Source: Dromiciops gliroides (Eukaryota; Chordata; Mammalia; Microbiotheria; Microbiotheriidae). Taken from it: 64,000 nt of DNA. The DNA lies in contig NC_057861.1 in NCBI RefSeq assembly GCF_019393635.1, positions 85,429,827-85,493,826 on the forward strand, in the 5' to 3' direction. Positions 21,675 to 31,499 of the stretch are shown piece by piece. The notes under the pieces were generated by a model. The model did not search any database. It was given only the letters and a program-made list of their open reading frames with translations, and was not told the DNA's origin. A program made the translations under genes and the position numbers. How positions within the stretch are numbered: the first letter of the stretch is position 1; the number at the start of each line of letters is the position of its first letter.

Positions 21675-21898
21675 AGGGCAGCTAAGTGACATAGCAGATA
21701 GAGTGCTGGGCTTGGAATCAGAAAGACTGGCCTCAGACACTTTCTAGCTGTGTAACTCTGGGCAAGTCCCTTAACCCTGTTTGCCTCAGTTTCCTCATCT
21801 GAAAAATGAGCTGGAGAGGTAAATGGCAAACCACTCCAGTATCTCTGCCAAGAAAACCCCAAATGGGGTCACAGAGAGTCAGACACGACTGAACAACA
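21675..21898 (+). mobile_element. MAR1-like SINE with target-site duplication
   Basis: Sense copy GGGCAGCTAAGTGACATAGC to GACACGACTGAACAACA. Flanked by AATTATTGTA at 21665-21674 and 21899-21908. Confidence 0.94.
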
Positions 21899-22019
21899 AA
21901 TTATTGTATTATAGTTGTGTCCTATACTTCTATTTATATAACAAGGGTTATTTATGTAACAAGGATATGAAAGTATTTTTTAAATCAGAAAATAATGTAG
22001 AGACTAATATGGAAATATG

Positions 22020-22160
22020 TTTGCCAAGATATATATAACCTGTATCTGATCACTTGCGGTCTTGGGAAGAGGGGGAAGAGAGAAAAATTTGGAACTCAAT
22101 CTTACAAAAATGAATACTGAAAACTATCTTTACATGTAAAAATACTAATAAAGGTGGGGA
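22020..22160 (+). mobile_element. 5'-truncated L1 3' end
   Basis: ATATATATAACCTGTATCTG, GAGAGAAAAATTTGGAACTC, GAAAACTATCTTTACATGTA and ACTAATAAA. Different subfamily from the 15.2 and 52.2 kb copies (TTTGGAACTC instead of CTGAAATTG). Confidence 0.82.
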
Positions 22161-22329
22161 GGGAAAGAATGTAGACATGTCAGCTGTTAGGATCATCTCA
22201 TTATCATCTCCCCTTGAGGATAAGAGTTGTTAACTTACAGAGGGATGCCCTAAAGTTTTGCACTGGTCAAGATACAGGGAGAAGACAGCTTTAACTAAAA
22301 ATTCCTGGTTTGTTTGCAGTATATTCTGG

Positions 22330-22445
22330 CTAGCTTACAACCTCATCCACTTATGTATCTTTGTATAAACCTCCTACCCAACCCTAATGTCTGGCCCAGG
22401 ATCTAGCAAATAGTAGCTGTTTAATACATGGTTGAATCAGATTGA
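22330..22445 (+). repeat. L2 3' tail
   Basis: ATCTTTGTATAAACCTCC, TGGCCCAGGATCTAGCAAAT and GCTGTTTAATACATGGTTGA. Confidence 0.6.
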
Positions 22446-22454
22446 ATTGAATAC

Positions 22455-22930
22455 TTGAACTGGGTTCAAATATTTCAAGAGGAATCATGTGGAAGAAGGA
22501 ATAATAACTTGATCCACTTGGTCCTAGAGAGAGAAAGAAGAGCAAGGAGTGTACTTTTCAGGGATTCAGATTTCAGTAGAGCTAAGAGTGTCCCGAAGTG
22601 CAATGGGCTGCCTCGGGAGGTGGCGGGTATCCTGGCCATGGCTGAAAGTCTTCAAGTAGAGGCTAGATGACCACTTGTTAAAAATGCTGGAGAGGGAATT
22701 CCCACTCAGGCTGTTAGGGAGGGAGTATTTATTATGTGCCAGGTACTCAGCTAAGCCCATCTGGTCTCTGCCTTCAAATCACCACATGAAGGGAAGGGAA
22801 GCACAGTTGGCCTGGGCCTGTCCCCAAAATGGAGGCTTTGGCCAACTATTCAAGATGTTAGATGGGTCCTTCCCAGATTTAAATCCTATGACTTCTGAGG
22901 TCCCTCCCTATTCCTGGTCCTGTGATAAAT
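22455..22930 (-). repeat. CR1/L3 LINE 3' region, antisense, interrupted
   Basis: GTGCAATGGGCTGCCTCGGG, GAAAGTCTTCAAGTAGAGGC and GATGACCACTTGTTAAAAAT, then ACTTCTGAGGTCCCTCCC after an L2-like piece at about 22716-22790. These are the CR1-type 3' text that occurs sense at 63320-63830. Confidence 0.82.
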
Positions 22931-22939
22931 TCAACTGAA

Positions 22940-23330
22940 CCAAATTGTTTTCTGGCCCTGACAGGACTAGTCCTCCCTAGGTTCTTGCAGAGGAGTAACC
23001 AAAAGAGGCTGGTGGTCAGTGATTGTCTAAGATGTCAGAAATACGGACCAATTCCAGGGCATTCTTGAAGTCCAGGAGAAATGTTTGTGAAATCTGGAGG
23101 GAAAGGAGTGGGGGGAGGAGAGATGGAGACGAGAGAAGAAACAAACAAGGGGATGTCAAGGAGGAGTGGGTGAGGGGAGAGAGATGAACATATCTGAGTG
23201 ATCAATAGGAGTTCACCGATCTTATTTTATCCTTGGTGGAAACATAACCCAGCATTACTGCACAAGCCCACCCCCACACTTAGACAGCCAGGTGTGTGGT
23301 GTGATTAGATTGCCTTTCTCCCACATTTAA
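22940..23330. other. Unassigned stretch, no gene seen
   Basis: About 390 bp, purine-rich near 23095-23190; no element or exon recognised. Confidence 0.5.
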
Positions 23331-23336
23331 TCACAG

Positions 23337-23470
23337 CAGTTTCACATTCCTTAATCAAGCCAGTTTCACATTCCTTATCACACTTGATCCTCACAAATGC
23401 CCTGTGAGGTTAAGTAGAATGGATATTATTAACCCTTTTCTACAGATGAGGAAAATGAAGCTTAGAGGGT
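23337..23470 (-). repeat. Short tandem duplication followed by a MIR fragment
   Basis: CAGTTTCACATTCCTTA occurs twice, 22 bp apart, at 23337-23380. A MIR CORE piece follows (CTTGATCCTCACAAATGCC, TTTCTACAGATGAGGAAA). Confidence 0.65.
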
Positions 23471-23657
23471 AGGGCAGCATCTCTTTACACATGCAGTGTT
23501 CTGTCTCCATGCAAGGGAAGGGAGTCTATTGGGGTTAGGGGAGGAGGGAAGGGGAAATGTGGAATATAGGGTCCTTTTGAGGGTAGGGCAGGTGGTAGAT
23601 CTAGGTGGTGCACCAGAGATGGCCTCCAGAAAGTGGAGGGAAGGAAGGAAGGAAGTC

Positions 23658-23887
23658 ACTGTATTAAGTGCTTAACAAATATCATCTTATTTGATCTTCA
23701 CAACAATCCTGGGGGGTAGATATTATTATCCCCATTTTATAGTTGAGGAAACTGAGGCAAGCTGAAGTTAAATTACTTTCCCAGAGTTACACAGCTAATA
23801 AGAATCTGAGGCTGGATTTGATATCTTTGAAGTTAGGTCTTCCTGACTACAGGTCCAGCACTCTATCTACCACGTCTCTTGGCTGCC
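23658..23887 (-). repeat. MIR-type CORE-SINE
   Basis: Antisense: AAGTGCTTAACAAATATCAT, CATTTTATAGTTGAGGAAAC, GGTCTTCCTGACTACAGG, TCTCTTGGCTGCC. Confidence 0.87.
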
Positions 23888-23975
23888 AATTAGAAGTGAG
23901 AGGCAGGGTCTAGGAGCTACCAAGTGGTAGGAGAAGGATCCACTTAAGGTTGACTTTGCTTTTCTCCCCTTGTCA

Positions 23976-24135
23976 AAAGAACATTGGGCTGAAATGAGAA
24001 GACTGAAATCCTAGGGCTGTCTCTGCCACTAACTTAATGCATGCTACTCTGGACCTCAGTTTCCCCATGTGTATAATGAAAAGACTGAACTAGAAATCAT
24101 CTAATGTTCCTTCCACCTCTTAAATCCTATGGTTT
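23976..24135 (+). repeat. MIR fragment
   Basis: Sense: TCTCTGCCACTAACTTAATG, CTGGACCTCAGTTTCCCCAT, TTCCTTCCACCTCTTAAATC. Confidence 0.65.
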
Positions 24136-24409
24136 TATAGGATTCCATAGGCACAATCTGTCTCCTGTCTCCTCCCTGCCCATTCTTGGTGTTTCAGCCA
24201 TCCTCATATAATCAGACTGTTTACAGAGATCTCAGCTGTGCCTGGTGCAGACTGATGTACTTATTGCCCCACCTCCATCTCTCAGCTGTCCCTCTTTCAC
24301 TACCAGACATCGGATCTACTCCCTGAGCTTGTGCTACAGGCCATATCTGAGTGACTTCCAGGATTTGCTTCCTTCCCCTCCCCTCCCCTGCTGTCCCCTT
24401 CCCTCCAAA

Positions 24410-24620
24410 TTGTAGTCAGAGTGGTCCTCAGAAGCCATCTAGTCCAATCCATAGCTCCCCTGGAGCCCCCTCTACAATGACCCTGACAAACGGTCATCTT
24501 GTTGTCCCTTAGAGAAGCCCAGTGACTGATAACTCACTACTTCCTGTAGCATCTTCTTTCGCTTTTGGACAATTCTATTAGAAAGTTTTTCCATCTTTCA
24601 AGTCACAAGTGATGTGCCCA
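24410..24620 (+). repeat. CR1/L3 LINE 3' fragment
   Basis: GAAGCCATCTAGTCCAATCC, ACCCTGACAAACGGTCATCT, ATAACTCACTACTTCCTGTA and GACAATTCTATTAGAAAG. Degenerate. Confidence 0.6.
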
Positions 24621-24754
24621 AGCTCACCCAGAAAGTCAGTGAGTGTGTAAGGAAGAACTAAAATGCAGATCTCCTCCCTACCTGACCAAGGTTTTCCCCT
24701 CCTACCAATGCTTCCCTCTGACTGTCTTTAGAATGGAAACCCACCAGAAAGCAG

Positions 24755-25700
24755 TGGGGACTGGGGGAGAGGAGGAAACTTACGTATAGACACAAGCTTT
24801 TGGAACAGGAATTCACTATTCAACACAAACTTCTGGGAAAACTGGAAAGTAATTTGGCAGAAACTAGGCATAGACCAACATCTCACACCATATAACAAGA
24901 TAAATTCAAAATCGGTATGTGATTTAGACATAAAAGGTGATATCATAAACAAATTAAGGAAGAATGGAAAAAATTACCTATCAGCTCTGTGGATAAGTGA
25001 ATAGTTTATGGCCAAATAAGAGACAGAGAGGATCATGAGAAGTTAAATGGATAATTTTGATTATATGAAATTAAAAAGGTTTTGTACAAATGAAACCAAT
25101 GTAACCAAAATTAGAAGGAAATCAGGAAGGGGCAGCTAGATGGTGCAGTGGATAGAGCACCAGCCCTGGAGTCAGGAGTACTTGAGTTCAAAACCGGCCT
25201 CAAACACTTAATACTTACTAGCTGTGTGATCCTGGGCAAGTCACTTAACCCCAATTGCCTCACTAAAAAAAAAAAAAAAAGGAAATCAGGAAAGTGGGAA
25301 TAAAATTTTACATTGTTTTTCTGATAAAGGCCTAATTTCACAAAAATAAGAGGAACTAAGCCAAATTGATAAAAATAAGAGCTATTTACCAGTTGACAAG
25401 TGAATGAACAGGCAGTTTTCAGAAGAAATCAATTATGTGAAAAAATACTTAAAATCACTAATAATTAGAAAAATAAAAATTAAAACAACTCTGAGGTACT
25501 ATCTCATACCTTTCAGGTTGACTCACATGACTAAAAAGAAAAATGACAAATGCTGGAAGGGATGTGGAAAAATAGGGACAGGAATAAATACATTGTTGGT
25601 AGTATTGTGAGCTGGTCCAACTATTGGAGAACAGTTTGGAATCATGCTCCAAAGACTATAAAACCCTTTTTTGACCCAGCAATAACACTACTAGGTCAAT
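24755..25700 (+). pseudogene. L1 ORF2 3' fragment, interrupted by a SINE
   Basis: Sense L1 coding text for the end of ORF2. ATCTCACACCATATAACAAG encodes an LTPYN-like motif. GGCAGTTTTCAGAAGAAATC encodes QFSEE. CTTTCAGGTTGACTCACATG, GCTGGAAGGGATGTGGAAAA and CAGTTTGGAATCATGCTCC follow in the order expected for mammalian L1. Gaps and stops make it inactive. It lacks the L1 3' UTR and has no preserved upstream half. Confidence 0.85.
25129..25278 (+). mobile_element. WSINE1-like SINE with 14-bp target-site duplication
   Basis: Sense copy with a pure A tail, flanked by AAGGAAATCAGGAA at 25115-25128 and 25279-25292. Target is the L1 ORF2 fragment. Confidence 0.96.
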
Positions 25701-25934
25701 CTTTTTTTTTAAAGCAACAAGAGGGACCAGAGTCCTTAGATAATTTGCCTCAAAGTCCAAGTTCCTGGGGATAGGATGGCAAGCTCCAGAAAAGTGGTTC
25801 CACTATCTCTTTCCAATCTGAACCCCAGATTCTTCCTCCCTTTCACAAAGGGTAGGTAATGAAGGAAAATAGGGAGAGAATTGGTACAGAGTGAGCTCAT
25901 CTAGACTTCTCTCCAGGGATATTCAGGATCAAGC

Positions 25935-26082
25935 CAACTCTAATCTAGGGCCTTTATGAAATTTTCTTTGTGAGCATTTACACCTCAGAAGTTGGCATGG
26001 CTACAAACCAGGGCTTGATTTATTGTTTTGTTGAGTTGTCTAGACTTAAGAAAGTGTTAATGCAGATTAAACTTAAGTTTGT
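25935..26082 (+). repeat. Unnamed dispersed repeat, copy B
   Basis: GAGCATTTACACCTCAGAAG, GGGCTTGATTTATTGTTTTG and CTTAAGAAAGTGTTAATGCA align in order with 15078-15198. No known family recognised. Confidence 0.6.
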
Positions 26083-26135
26083 TCATACATTTCCCTTCTG
26101 CCACGTGTTAAACATATAATAGAACATCCCTGCTT

Positions 26136-26150
26136 CTGTCTGTCTGTCTA

Positions 26151-26224
<74 letters not shown>

Positions 26225-26225
26225 A
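26136..26225. repeat. (TCTG)n(TC)n(AC)n compound microsatellite
   Basis: Three successive blocks of TCTG, TC and AC units, about 90 bp in total. Confidence 0.96.
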
Positions 26226-26229
26226 GCAA

Positions 26230-26585
26230 TAATGAAAAAAGAGGCTTTGAAGAATAACTCCCATTGCTACACTTCTTCAATGCTGAAAAAGATTCATGTT
26301 CAGAGAGTGGGGGGGGGGTGGAGAAAACATTTTTTTAACCTGCCCAGCCCAGCAGCCACATAGAACACATTCCTGTTACAGATTTTGAGATTTTGTTACT
26401 ATGTAGAATTGAGTCTGTAGGCCTTCATGTGTCCTTTAATACCTAAGATATAGCTGGATAGAAATGCTCTTAGTCAGTCTGGGTCCTCTTGTGCTCAACA
26501 CACCCCTAACCCCCTTTACTCAAAGCACCCAGGGATCATTAACCAGATTTTAATTAGTTGAGTTGTGTTCATTACCTAGAAGGGA
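26230..26585. other. Unassigned stretch, no gene seen
   Basis: No recognised element apart from a G run near 26310; no exon-like open frame. Confidence 0.5.
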
Positions 26586-26589
26586 AGGG

Positions 26590-27104
26590 AGTAATCATTT
26601 ATTAAGTCCCTATTATATACAAAAGGGCAAGCAAGGTGGTCCAATGGATAGAGCTCCAGACCTGGAGTCAAGAAGACCTGAGTTCAAATTTTACCTCAAA
26701 CACTTACTAGTTATGTGACCCTGGGCAAGTCACTTGTTTGTCTCAGTTCCTCATCTTTAAAATTATCTGGAGAAGAAAATGGCAAACTACTCCAGTATCC
26801 TTGCCAAGAAAACTCCAAATGAGGTCATAGAGAGTTGTACACAACTGGAAAATGAGTGAACAACAACAAATACTATGTACCAGGCTAAGCACTTTACAAA
26901 TTTTATTTCATTTGGTCCTCACAACAACTCTGGGAAATTAAGTGTTACTATTATTCCCATGTTATAGTTGAGAAGAATGAGGAAGATAGAGGTTAAGTGA
27001 CTTACCTAGGGTCACACAATGAGTAAATGTCCGAGGTCAAATTTTAACTCAGTTCTCTCCCTATCCCAAGTCCAGTATCGTTATCCACTGAACCACCTAG
27101 CTGT
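26590..27104 (-). repeat. MIR-type SINE interrupted by a MAR1-like SINE
   Basis: The 3' part lies at 26590-26615 (ATCATTTATTAAGTCCCTAT). It resumes at 26873 (ACTATGTACCAGGCTAAGCA), with GGTTAAGTGACTTACC and CTGAACCACCTAGCTGTC. The interruption is the SINE below. Confidence 0.82.
26620..26872 (+). mobile_element. MAR1-like SINE
   Basis: Sense copy GGGCAAGCAAGGTGGTCCAA to GAGTGAACAACAACAAATAC. It sits inside the older MIR. Confidence 0.88.
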
Positions 27105-27520
27105 CAGGAAGATATTCCTTTACTCAGATACAACTAAGTTTTTTCCCTAGGGTCCTAATCTTTGTCTCAACAGAACCAAGGAATGGCTTTAGCTTCACCC
27201 ATTTTTTTTTCATACAAAACTACCTACTAGGCACACTGCTCTGATATTAATGAGCTCTTCTGCAAAGAGCCACTCAAGCCCTCCACAAATCCATTTGTTC
27301 TTGGCTGCCCCTCTGCTGATGAACACCCCCATACTCACACCACCCTGCTAGGCTTTTCCAAAGATGGCTCAGGTACATGGGCAGTGAGTCCATACCTTCT
27401 TGGCTCAATGGGTCTGTCAGAGCTTGCTCTCTCCCTTCATGGGCTTCTAGAGTCAAGGGGCACAGTGAGGCACAGGACAGGGATATGACCACCAAGTCAG
27501 ATTTCATTAAACCTGCATTA
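27105..27520. other. Unassigned stretch, no gene seen
   Basis: About 410 bp of apparently unique sequence; a 77-codon minus frame shows nothing recognisable. Confidence 0.5.
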
Positions 27521-27521
27521 T

Positions 27522-27660
27522 GGGGAAGCTAGGTGGTGCAGTAGATAAAATACAGGCCCTGGATTCAGGAGGACCTGAGTTCAAATCCAGCCTCAGACAT
27601 TTGACACTAGCTGTGTGACCCTGGGCAAGTCACTTTACCCTCATTGCCCCACAAAAAAAA
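27522..27660 (+). mobile_element. Tandem SINE array, copy A
   Basis: WSINE1-like copy starting GGGGAAGCTAGGTGGTGCAG. It has a deletion in the CORE that leaves GACATTTGACACTAGCTGTG (TTACT missing) and CACTTTACCCTCATTGCCC near the end. Confidence 0.95.
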
Positions 27661-27681
27661 ATTTTTTTTAAACCCCTGAAT

Positions 27682-27824
27682 GGGGACGGTTAGGTGGCAC
27701 AGTGGATAACACACTGGCCCTGGATTCAGGAGGACCTGAGTTCAAATCCAGCCTCAGACATTTGACACTAGCTGTGTGACCCTGGGCAAGTCACTTTACC
27801 CTCATTGCCCCACAAAAAAAAAAA
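27682..27824 (+). mobile_element. Tandem SINE array, copy B (chimera)
   Basis: The 5' half (GGGGACGGTTAGGTGGCACA, GGATAACACACTGGCCC) equals copy C. The 3' half has the same CORE deletion and CACTTTACCC as copy A. It is followed by the same linker with AAACCCCTGAATG. The pattern is that of an unequal crossover product between A and C. Confidence 0.93.
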
Positions 27825-27843
27825 TTTTTTTAAACCCCTGAAT

Positions 27844-28004
27844 GGGGACGGTTAGGTGGCACAGTGGATAACACACTGGCCCTGGATTCAGGAGGACCTG
27901 AGTTCAAATCCGGCCTCAGACACTTGACACTTACTAGCTGTGTGACCCTGGGCAAGTCACTTAACCCCCATTGCCCTGCAAAAACAAACAAACAAAAAAA
28001 AAAA
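27844..28004 (+). mobile_element. Tandem SINE array, copy C
   Basis: Same head as copy B but with an intact CORE (ACTTGACACTTACTAGCTGT) and a (CAAA)n tail. Flanking text AAACCTGCATTAT (before A) and AAACCCCTGCACTAT (after C) is a plausible decayed duplication. Confidence 0.95.
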
Positions 28005-28029
28005 CCCCTGCACTATTCACAATGTATTT

Positions 28030-28160
28030 TCCACCCAACATCCCACTGTAGTGTGAGTTTTATTCCCATTTTACATATGAGGAAACTGAGGCTCAGAGAA
28101 ACAGCTGGTCCATGTCCACACTAAGATTTGAGTCTGGATACTCTGGCTCTGTTTCCATCA
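28030..28160 (-). repeat. MIR fragment
   Basis: CATTTTACATATGAGGAAAC, TGAGGCTCAGAGAAACAG, GATTTGAGTCTGGATACTC. Confidence 0.65.
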
Positions 28161-28344
28161 TTCTTTCTGCTCCACTCTACAATCTCCCATCATGTGGTCT
28201 GGGCTTCTTTCACCCACTCAGCCTTTCTGGTTAAGCAATAATTAAATGTATGTGGGTGTGGGTGTGGGTATATCAAGCCAGAAACCCCAGAGAATGATAG
28301 AGGAGGACCTGTTAGCATTAGCCCGCCCTCCCCAACCCCAACTG

Positions 28345-28585
28345 CCCTAAGAGATTGGTCAGTTGTCCTTTGGTCTTGAAGAGGACCAAACTGACATCAC
28401 TCTGTTGGGGTCAAGGTACACTGTGTCTCTTTGTGGCACATCTCAATTGGATACCCAGCCAGTAGCAAGACTACAATGGTGGCTTGGTCGGATACTTTAT
28501 TCTATAATAAAGGACACAATTGCACCTCTGATAATTATCAGATGATTCTTGTGGCACTTTAAGGATGCAATTATATGGTAACATT
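28345..28585 (-). repeat. RTE-tailed retroposon fragment
   Basis: GTTGTCCTTTGGTCTTGAAG, AGGACCAAACTGACATCACT and GTGTCTCTTTGTGGC. The first motif is the reverse complement of the terminal CTCTTTGAAAATGAAGGACA of the element at 29700-30192. Confidence 0.6.
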
Positions 28586-28614
28586 GAAGCAAAATCAGTA
28601 GATAAACAGAATCA

Positions 28615-28800
28615 AATCTCTGTAGCATGTCAGAGCTGGAAGGATCTGAGAGAGCTTGCCCACCCTTTCATTTTACAGTGGAGGGCCAGAGAGGGTCACA
28701 AAATGACCCAAGATCACACATCTAGCTTCAGAATTTTAAAGCAGTGAGACACTTTAGAGATCAGCTGTTCAATTTCCCCATTTTGGAGAGAAGGAAACCA
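28615..28800. repeat. CR1-type 3'-end scraps
   Basis: TAGCATGTCAGAGCTGGAAG, CTTTCATTTTACAGTGGAGG and CCCATTTTGGAGAGAAGGAA, two degenerate units of the same kind side by side. Confidence 0.45.
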
Positions 28801-28835
28801 AGGTCCAACCTAACACAACTATTTATCCTAGAGAT

Positions 28836-28990
28836 ATTTCAGATGCTCTGTTTGCTCCTCAAGGCTCTCAGCAGTCTGGGCACTTCCATCCTATCTTTCC
28901 AGATTTATCTCACACTGCTCACTCCCCTCAATATATATGCTATGCTCCAACCAAACTAGACTATTTTCTATCCTGTTCTCTCCCCTTCTC
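28836..28990 (+). repeat. L2 3' fragment
   Basis: CATCCTATCTTTCCAGATTT, CTGCTCACTCCCCTCAAT and GCTCCAACCAAACTAGACTA match the sense L2 3' end. Confidence 0.7.
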
Positions 28991-29313
28991 CCAATTATCT
29001 TCCTTCCTGCCTGCCTGCCATAGATATTTATGAAACCTGAATTTTGGCCTGCCCAGAGGGGACAGTGACCTGTTGGCTGGCCAGGAGGAATTGCCCAGAA
29101 TCCCCCAAGTTCCAAGGGTCCTTTCTACTAGCCTGCTCAAACTCAAGGGAAGGGCAAGACCCCAGAGATGTGGGGAATTTAGGTAAATCCCTCAATCCAG
29201 TAGGCAGGCCCCCTTCCCCAATTATTTCAAGTCACTCCCTGTGGGAGGGGCCAAAAGTTAGATTGCATTTATTAAACACCTATTTTGTGTTTATACAGTA
29301 CTGGGCCCTAGAG

Positions 29314-29570
29314 GAGGTAATAACAGCTAATAACAACTAGAATTCATGTAACACTTTAAGGTTTGACATATTATTTCATTTGACCATCTTAACAACCCTG
29401 TGAGGTAGGTGCTAATTTTATCCTCATTTCCCAGAATTGGAAATTGAGGCACCGAGAAAGTTAAGTCACTTGTGCAGGGTCACACAGTAAGTGACTGAAG
29501 TAGGATTTGAAGTCAGGTCCTCCTGACTCCAGGACCAACACTCTATCCACGGTGCCACCTAGCTGCCCCT
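29314..29570 (-). repeat. MIR-type CORE-SINE
   Basis: Full antisense copy: CTAGAATTCATGTAACACTT, TAACAACCCTGTGAGGTAGG, GGTGCCACCTAGCTGCCCCT. Confidence 0.9.
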
Positions 29571-29699
29571 CAGGGAACTGTCCCCAATCCCCCAGTAAGA
29601 AATGACCTTTCTGTCTTCTAACCTTGTATGGGGATGGATGGGTTGTTCAGGAGGACTAGCATCTCTGGCAAGAGGGTTGGCTGAGGCCTTTTCAGGGCT

Positions 29700-30192
29700 G
29701 CTCATCCATCTTTGATGTCCACTTTCACCCAACTCTCTCTCACCTGTGGCTCCAAGAAACTAGCCTGCACAGCAGCTACATGCCAGTAAACTGCCCCAGC
29801 AGACAGTCTGAACCAGGCTGAGGGTAGCCAACAGTCCTCAAAACCATTGGCGAGTTAGAGCGATGTCTATCACAAGCACGTGAAGACTTCTCTAGGTGAA
29901 ATGAATGGATGAGAACAGTTTATTCCAATGGCCATGACAATGGCTGAGGCAGGTGCTATGGAATGCATAGAGCTTAGCTAGACAGTGAAGATACCAAGGT
30001 CATTCACCATATCCTGGCTCATTGTGAGTCATCCTGATTTTTGTCCTGTCACTGGACTTGGATGACTCTGGAAGAGTGAATGAGGCTAATGACTTTGATC
30101 AGCTCTGCCTCACTTAAATCCAACTCATGTGCCAGTAAAGACATGACCCCATGATGTCATTGGTCCTCTTTGAAAATGAAGGACAATCAATA
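29700..30192 (+). mobile_element. RTE-tailed composite retroposon
   Basis: About 490 bp in one orientation. Landmarks: CACCTGTGGCTCCAAGAAAC, CAGTCTGAACCAGGCTGAGG, AGCACGTGAAGACTTCTC, CCACTTGGATGACTCTGG-like text and the terminal CTCTTTGAAAATGAAGGACA. Shorter relatives lie at 28345-28585, 36585-36765 and 36975-37195. It is longer than the SINEs and may be an RTE LINE end. Confidence 0.6.
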
Positions 30193-30224
30193 CAGCTCTG
30201 CTTTATATCTCTCTTATTAGCATT

Positions 30225-30345
30225 TTCTGCCTTGTGGCGTCAGCATTTTTGTATGTGTCTTATTCCCCCTGCTTGATTGTGAGCTCCTTAGGGGCAAGAG
30301 TTCTGCTTTAATTATCCTTTGTATCTCCACCCCATGCACCAATCA
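30225..30345 (+). repeat. L2 3' tail
   Basis: TTGATTGTGAGCTCCTTAGG, GGCAAGAGTTCTGCTTTAAT and TCCTTTGTATCTCCACCCC are diagnostic L2 terminal text. Confidence 0.8.
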
Positions 30346-30365
30346 GAGGGCACAGCAACAGCAAC

Positions 30366-30520
30366 ATGGAAGACCCCTGGATTTGGAGTCAGAAGGCTTG
30401 GCTTCTACTCTTGTTTCTGCTGGTGCTAACTGAATGACCTTGGGCAAGTCACTGAACTATTCTGATCCTCAGTTTCTTCATCTAAAAATGCGAATAAAAA
30501 TCCTCAACTTCTTATTACTT
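30366..30520 (+). repeat. MIR fragment
   Basis: ACCCCTGGATTTGGAGTCAG, GAATGACCTTGGGCAAGTCA, TCAGTTTCTTCATCTAAAAA. Confidence 0.8.
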
Positions 30521-30571
30521 GTCAGGACTCAATCAAGGGTCATATGAGAGAATGTTTAGAAAGTGTCTTTT

Positions 30572-30719
30572 TTTTTTTTTTAGTGAGGCAATTGGGGTTA
30601 AGTGACTTGCCCAGGGTCACACAGCTAGTAAAGTGTTAAGTGTCTGAGGCCGGATTTGAATTCAGGTACTCTTGACTCCAGGGTCAGTGCTCTATCCACT
30701 GCGCCACCTAGCTGCCCCT
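30572..30719 (-). mobile_element. WSINE1-like SINE with 14-bp target-site duplication
   Basis: Antisense copy. AGAAAGTGTCTTTT at 30558-30571 and 30720-30733 is an exact duplication. Confidence 0.95.
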
Positions 30720-30827
30720 AGAAAGTGTCTTTTAACCCCCAAACCATAATATAAACACCTGCTATTATATTAGGTATTTAATAAATGTTTGTCAGATCTA
30801 TTGAGTCTCTATGGGACAGGTTGGGCT

Positions 30828-31045
30828 AAATCAACATGTCCAACTCAAATAGAAACAGGGCCATTAAACTGGAGATAAACCTGGCCCTTGGATATTAACT
30901 TAGAAAACCACATATTAACATTATCTATGTTCTATTGTATTTTATTTAGTTTGTTAAATATTTTCCAATTACATTTTAATTTGGTTTGGCTACACATGAG
31001 AGTGTTGAGGGCTACAGATCTGCCCCAGCATGTTTGTGACCTCTA
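30828..31045. mobile_element. hAT-like DNA transposon remnant
   Basis: CATGTCCAACTCAAATAGAA, AGAAAACCACATATTAACAT, TAAATATTTTCCAATTACAT and GTTTGTGACCTCTAGACTAG. The pattern resembles a hAT element with a GTGTCAAACTC-type end. A second, poorer copy lies near 5990-6100. Confidence 0.55.
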
Positions 31046-31139
31046 GACTAGATGGCCTCTGAGGGCTCTTCCAATTATGAGATTCCATGATTCTGAGGCT
31101 GTCAAATGAAGGTTTTATTAACTGTTAAAGGGCTGCTCC

Positions 31140-31360
31140 ACATCCAAAAGGTATATACACGTATGCATGTATATATACACACATATATAAACATGTGTGT
31201 ATGAGTATATGCACACACATATAGACATGTCCACAGTAGATATATCAATATCTATAGGCACACATGTGTACATATATGCCTTCATGTGTACATACATGTA
31301 CCTGCCCTCATATGCACACACACACAATATGTTGTATGCATACACACACACACACACGCC
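31140..31360. repeat. TA/CA/TG-rich low-complexity tract
   Basis: Interleaved ATATAC, ACAC and TGTG dinucleotide runs over 220 bp, closing with (CA)n at 31343-31358. Confidence 0.9.
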
Positions 31361-31369
31361 TCAGTCTGC

Positions 31370-31490
31370 ACTCTGAGTCCATCCATCTGCAGGCAGGAGC
31401 ACATTTCATTGTGATTGATCACTATGTTGATCAGAGTGGCTAAGTCTTTCTAAGTTGTTTGTCTACGACTCTAAGTTGTAGAGAAGGTGC
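31370..31490 (-). repeat. L1 antisense fragment
   Basis: CACTCTGAGTCCATCCATCT, GATCACTATGTTGATCAGAG and CTAAGTCTTTCTAAGTTG match antisense text of the marsupial L1 3' region. Confidence 0.6.
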
Positions 31491-31499
31491 TGACCTACC

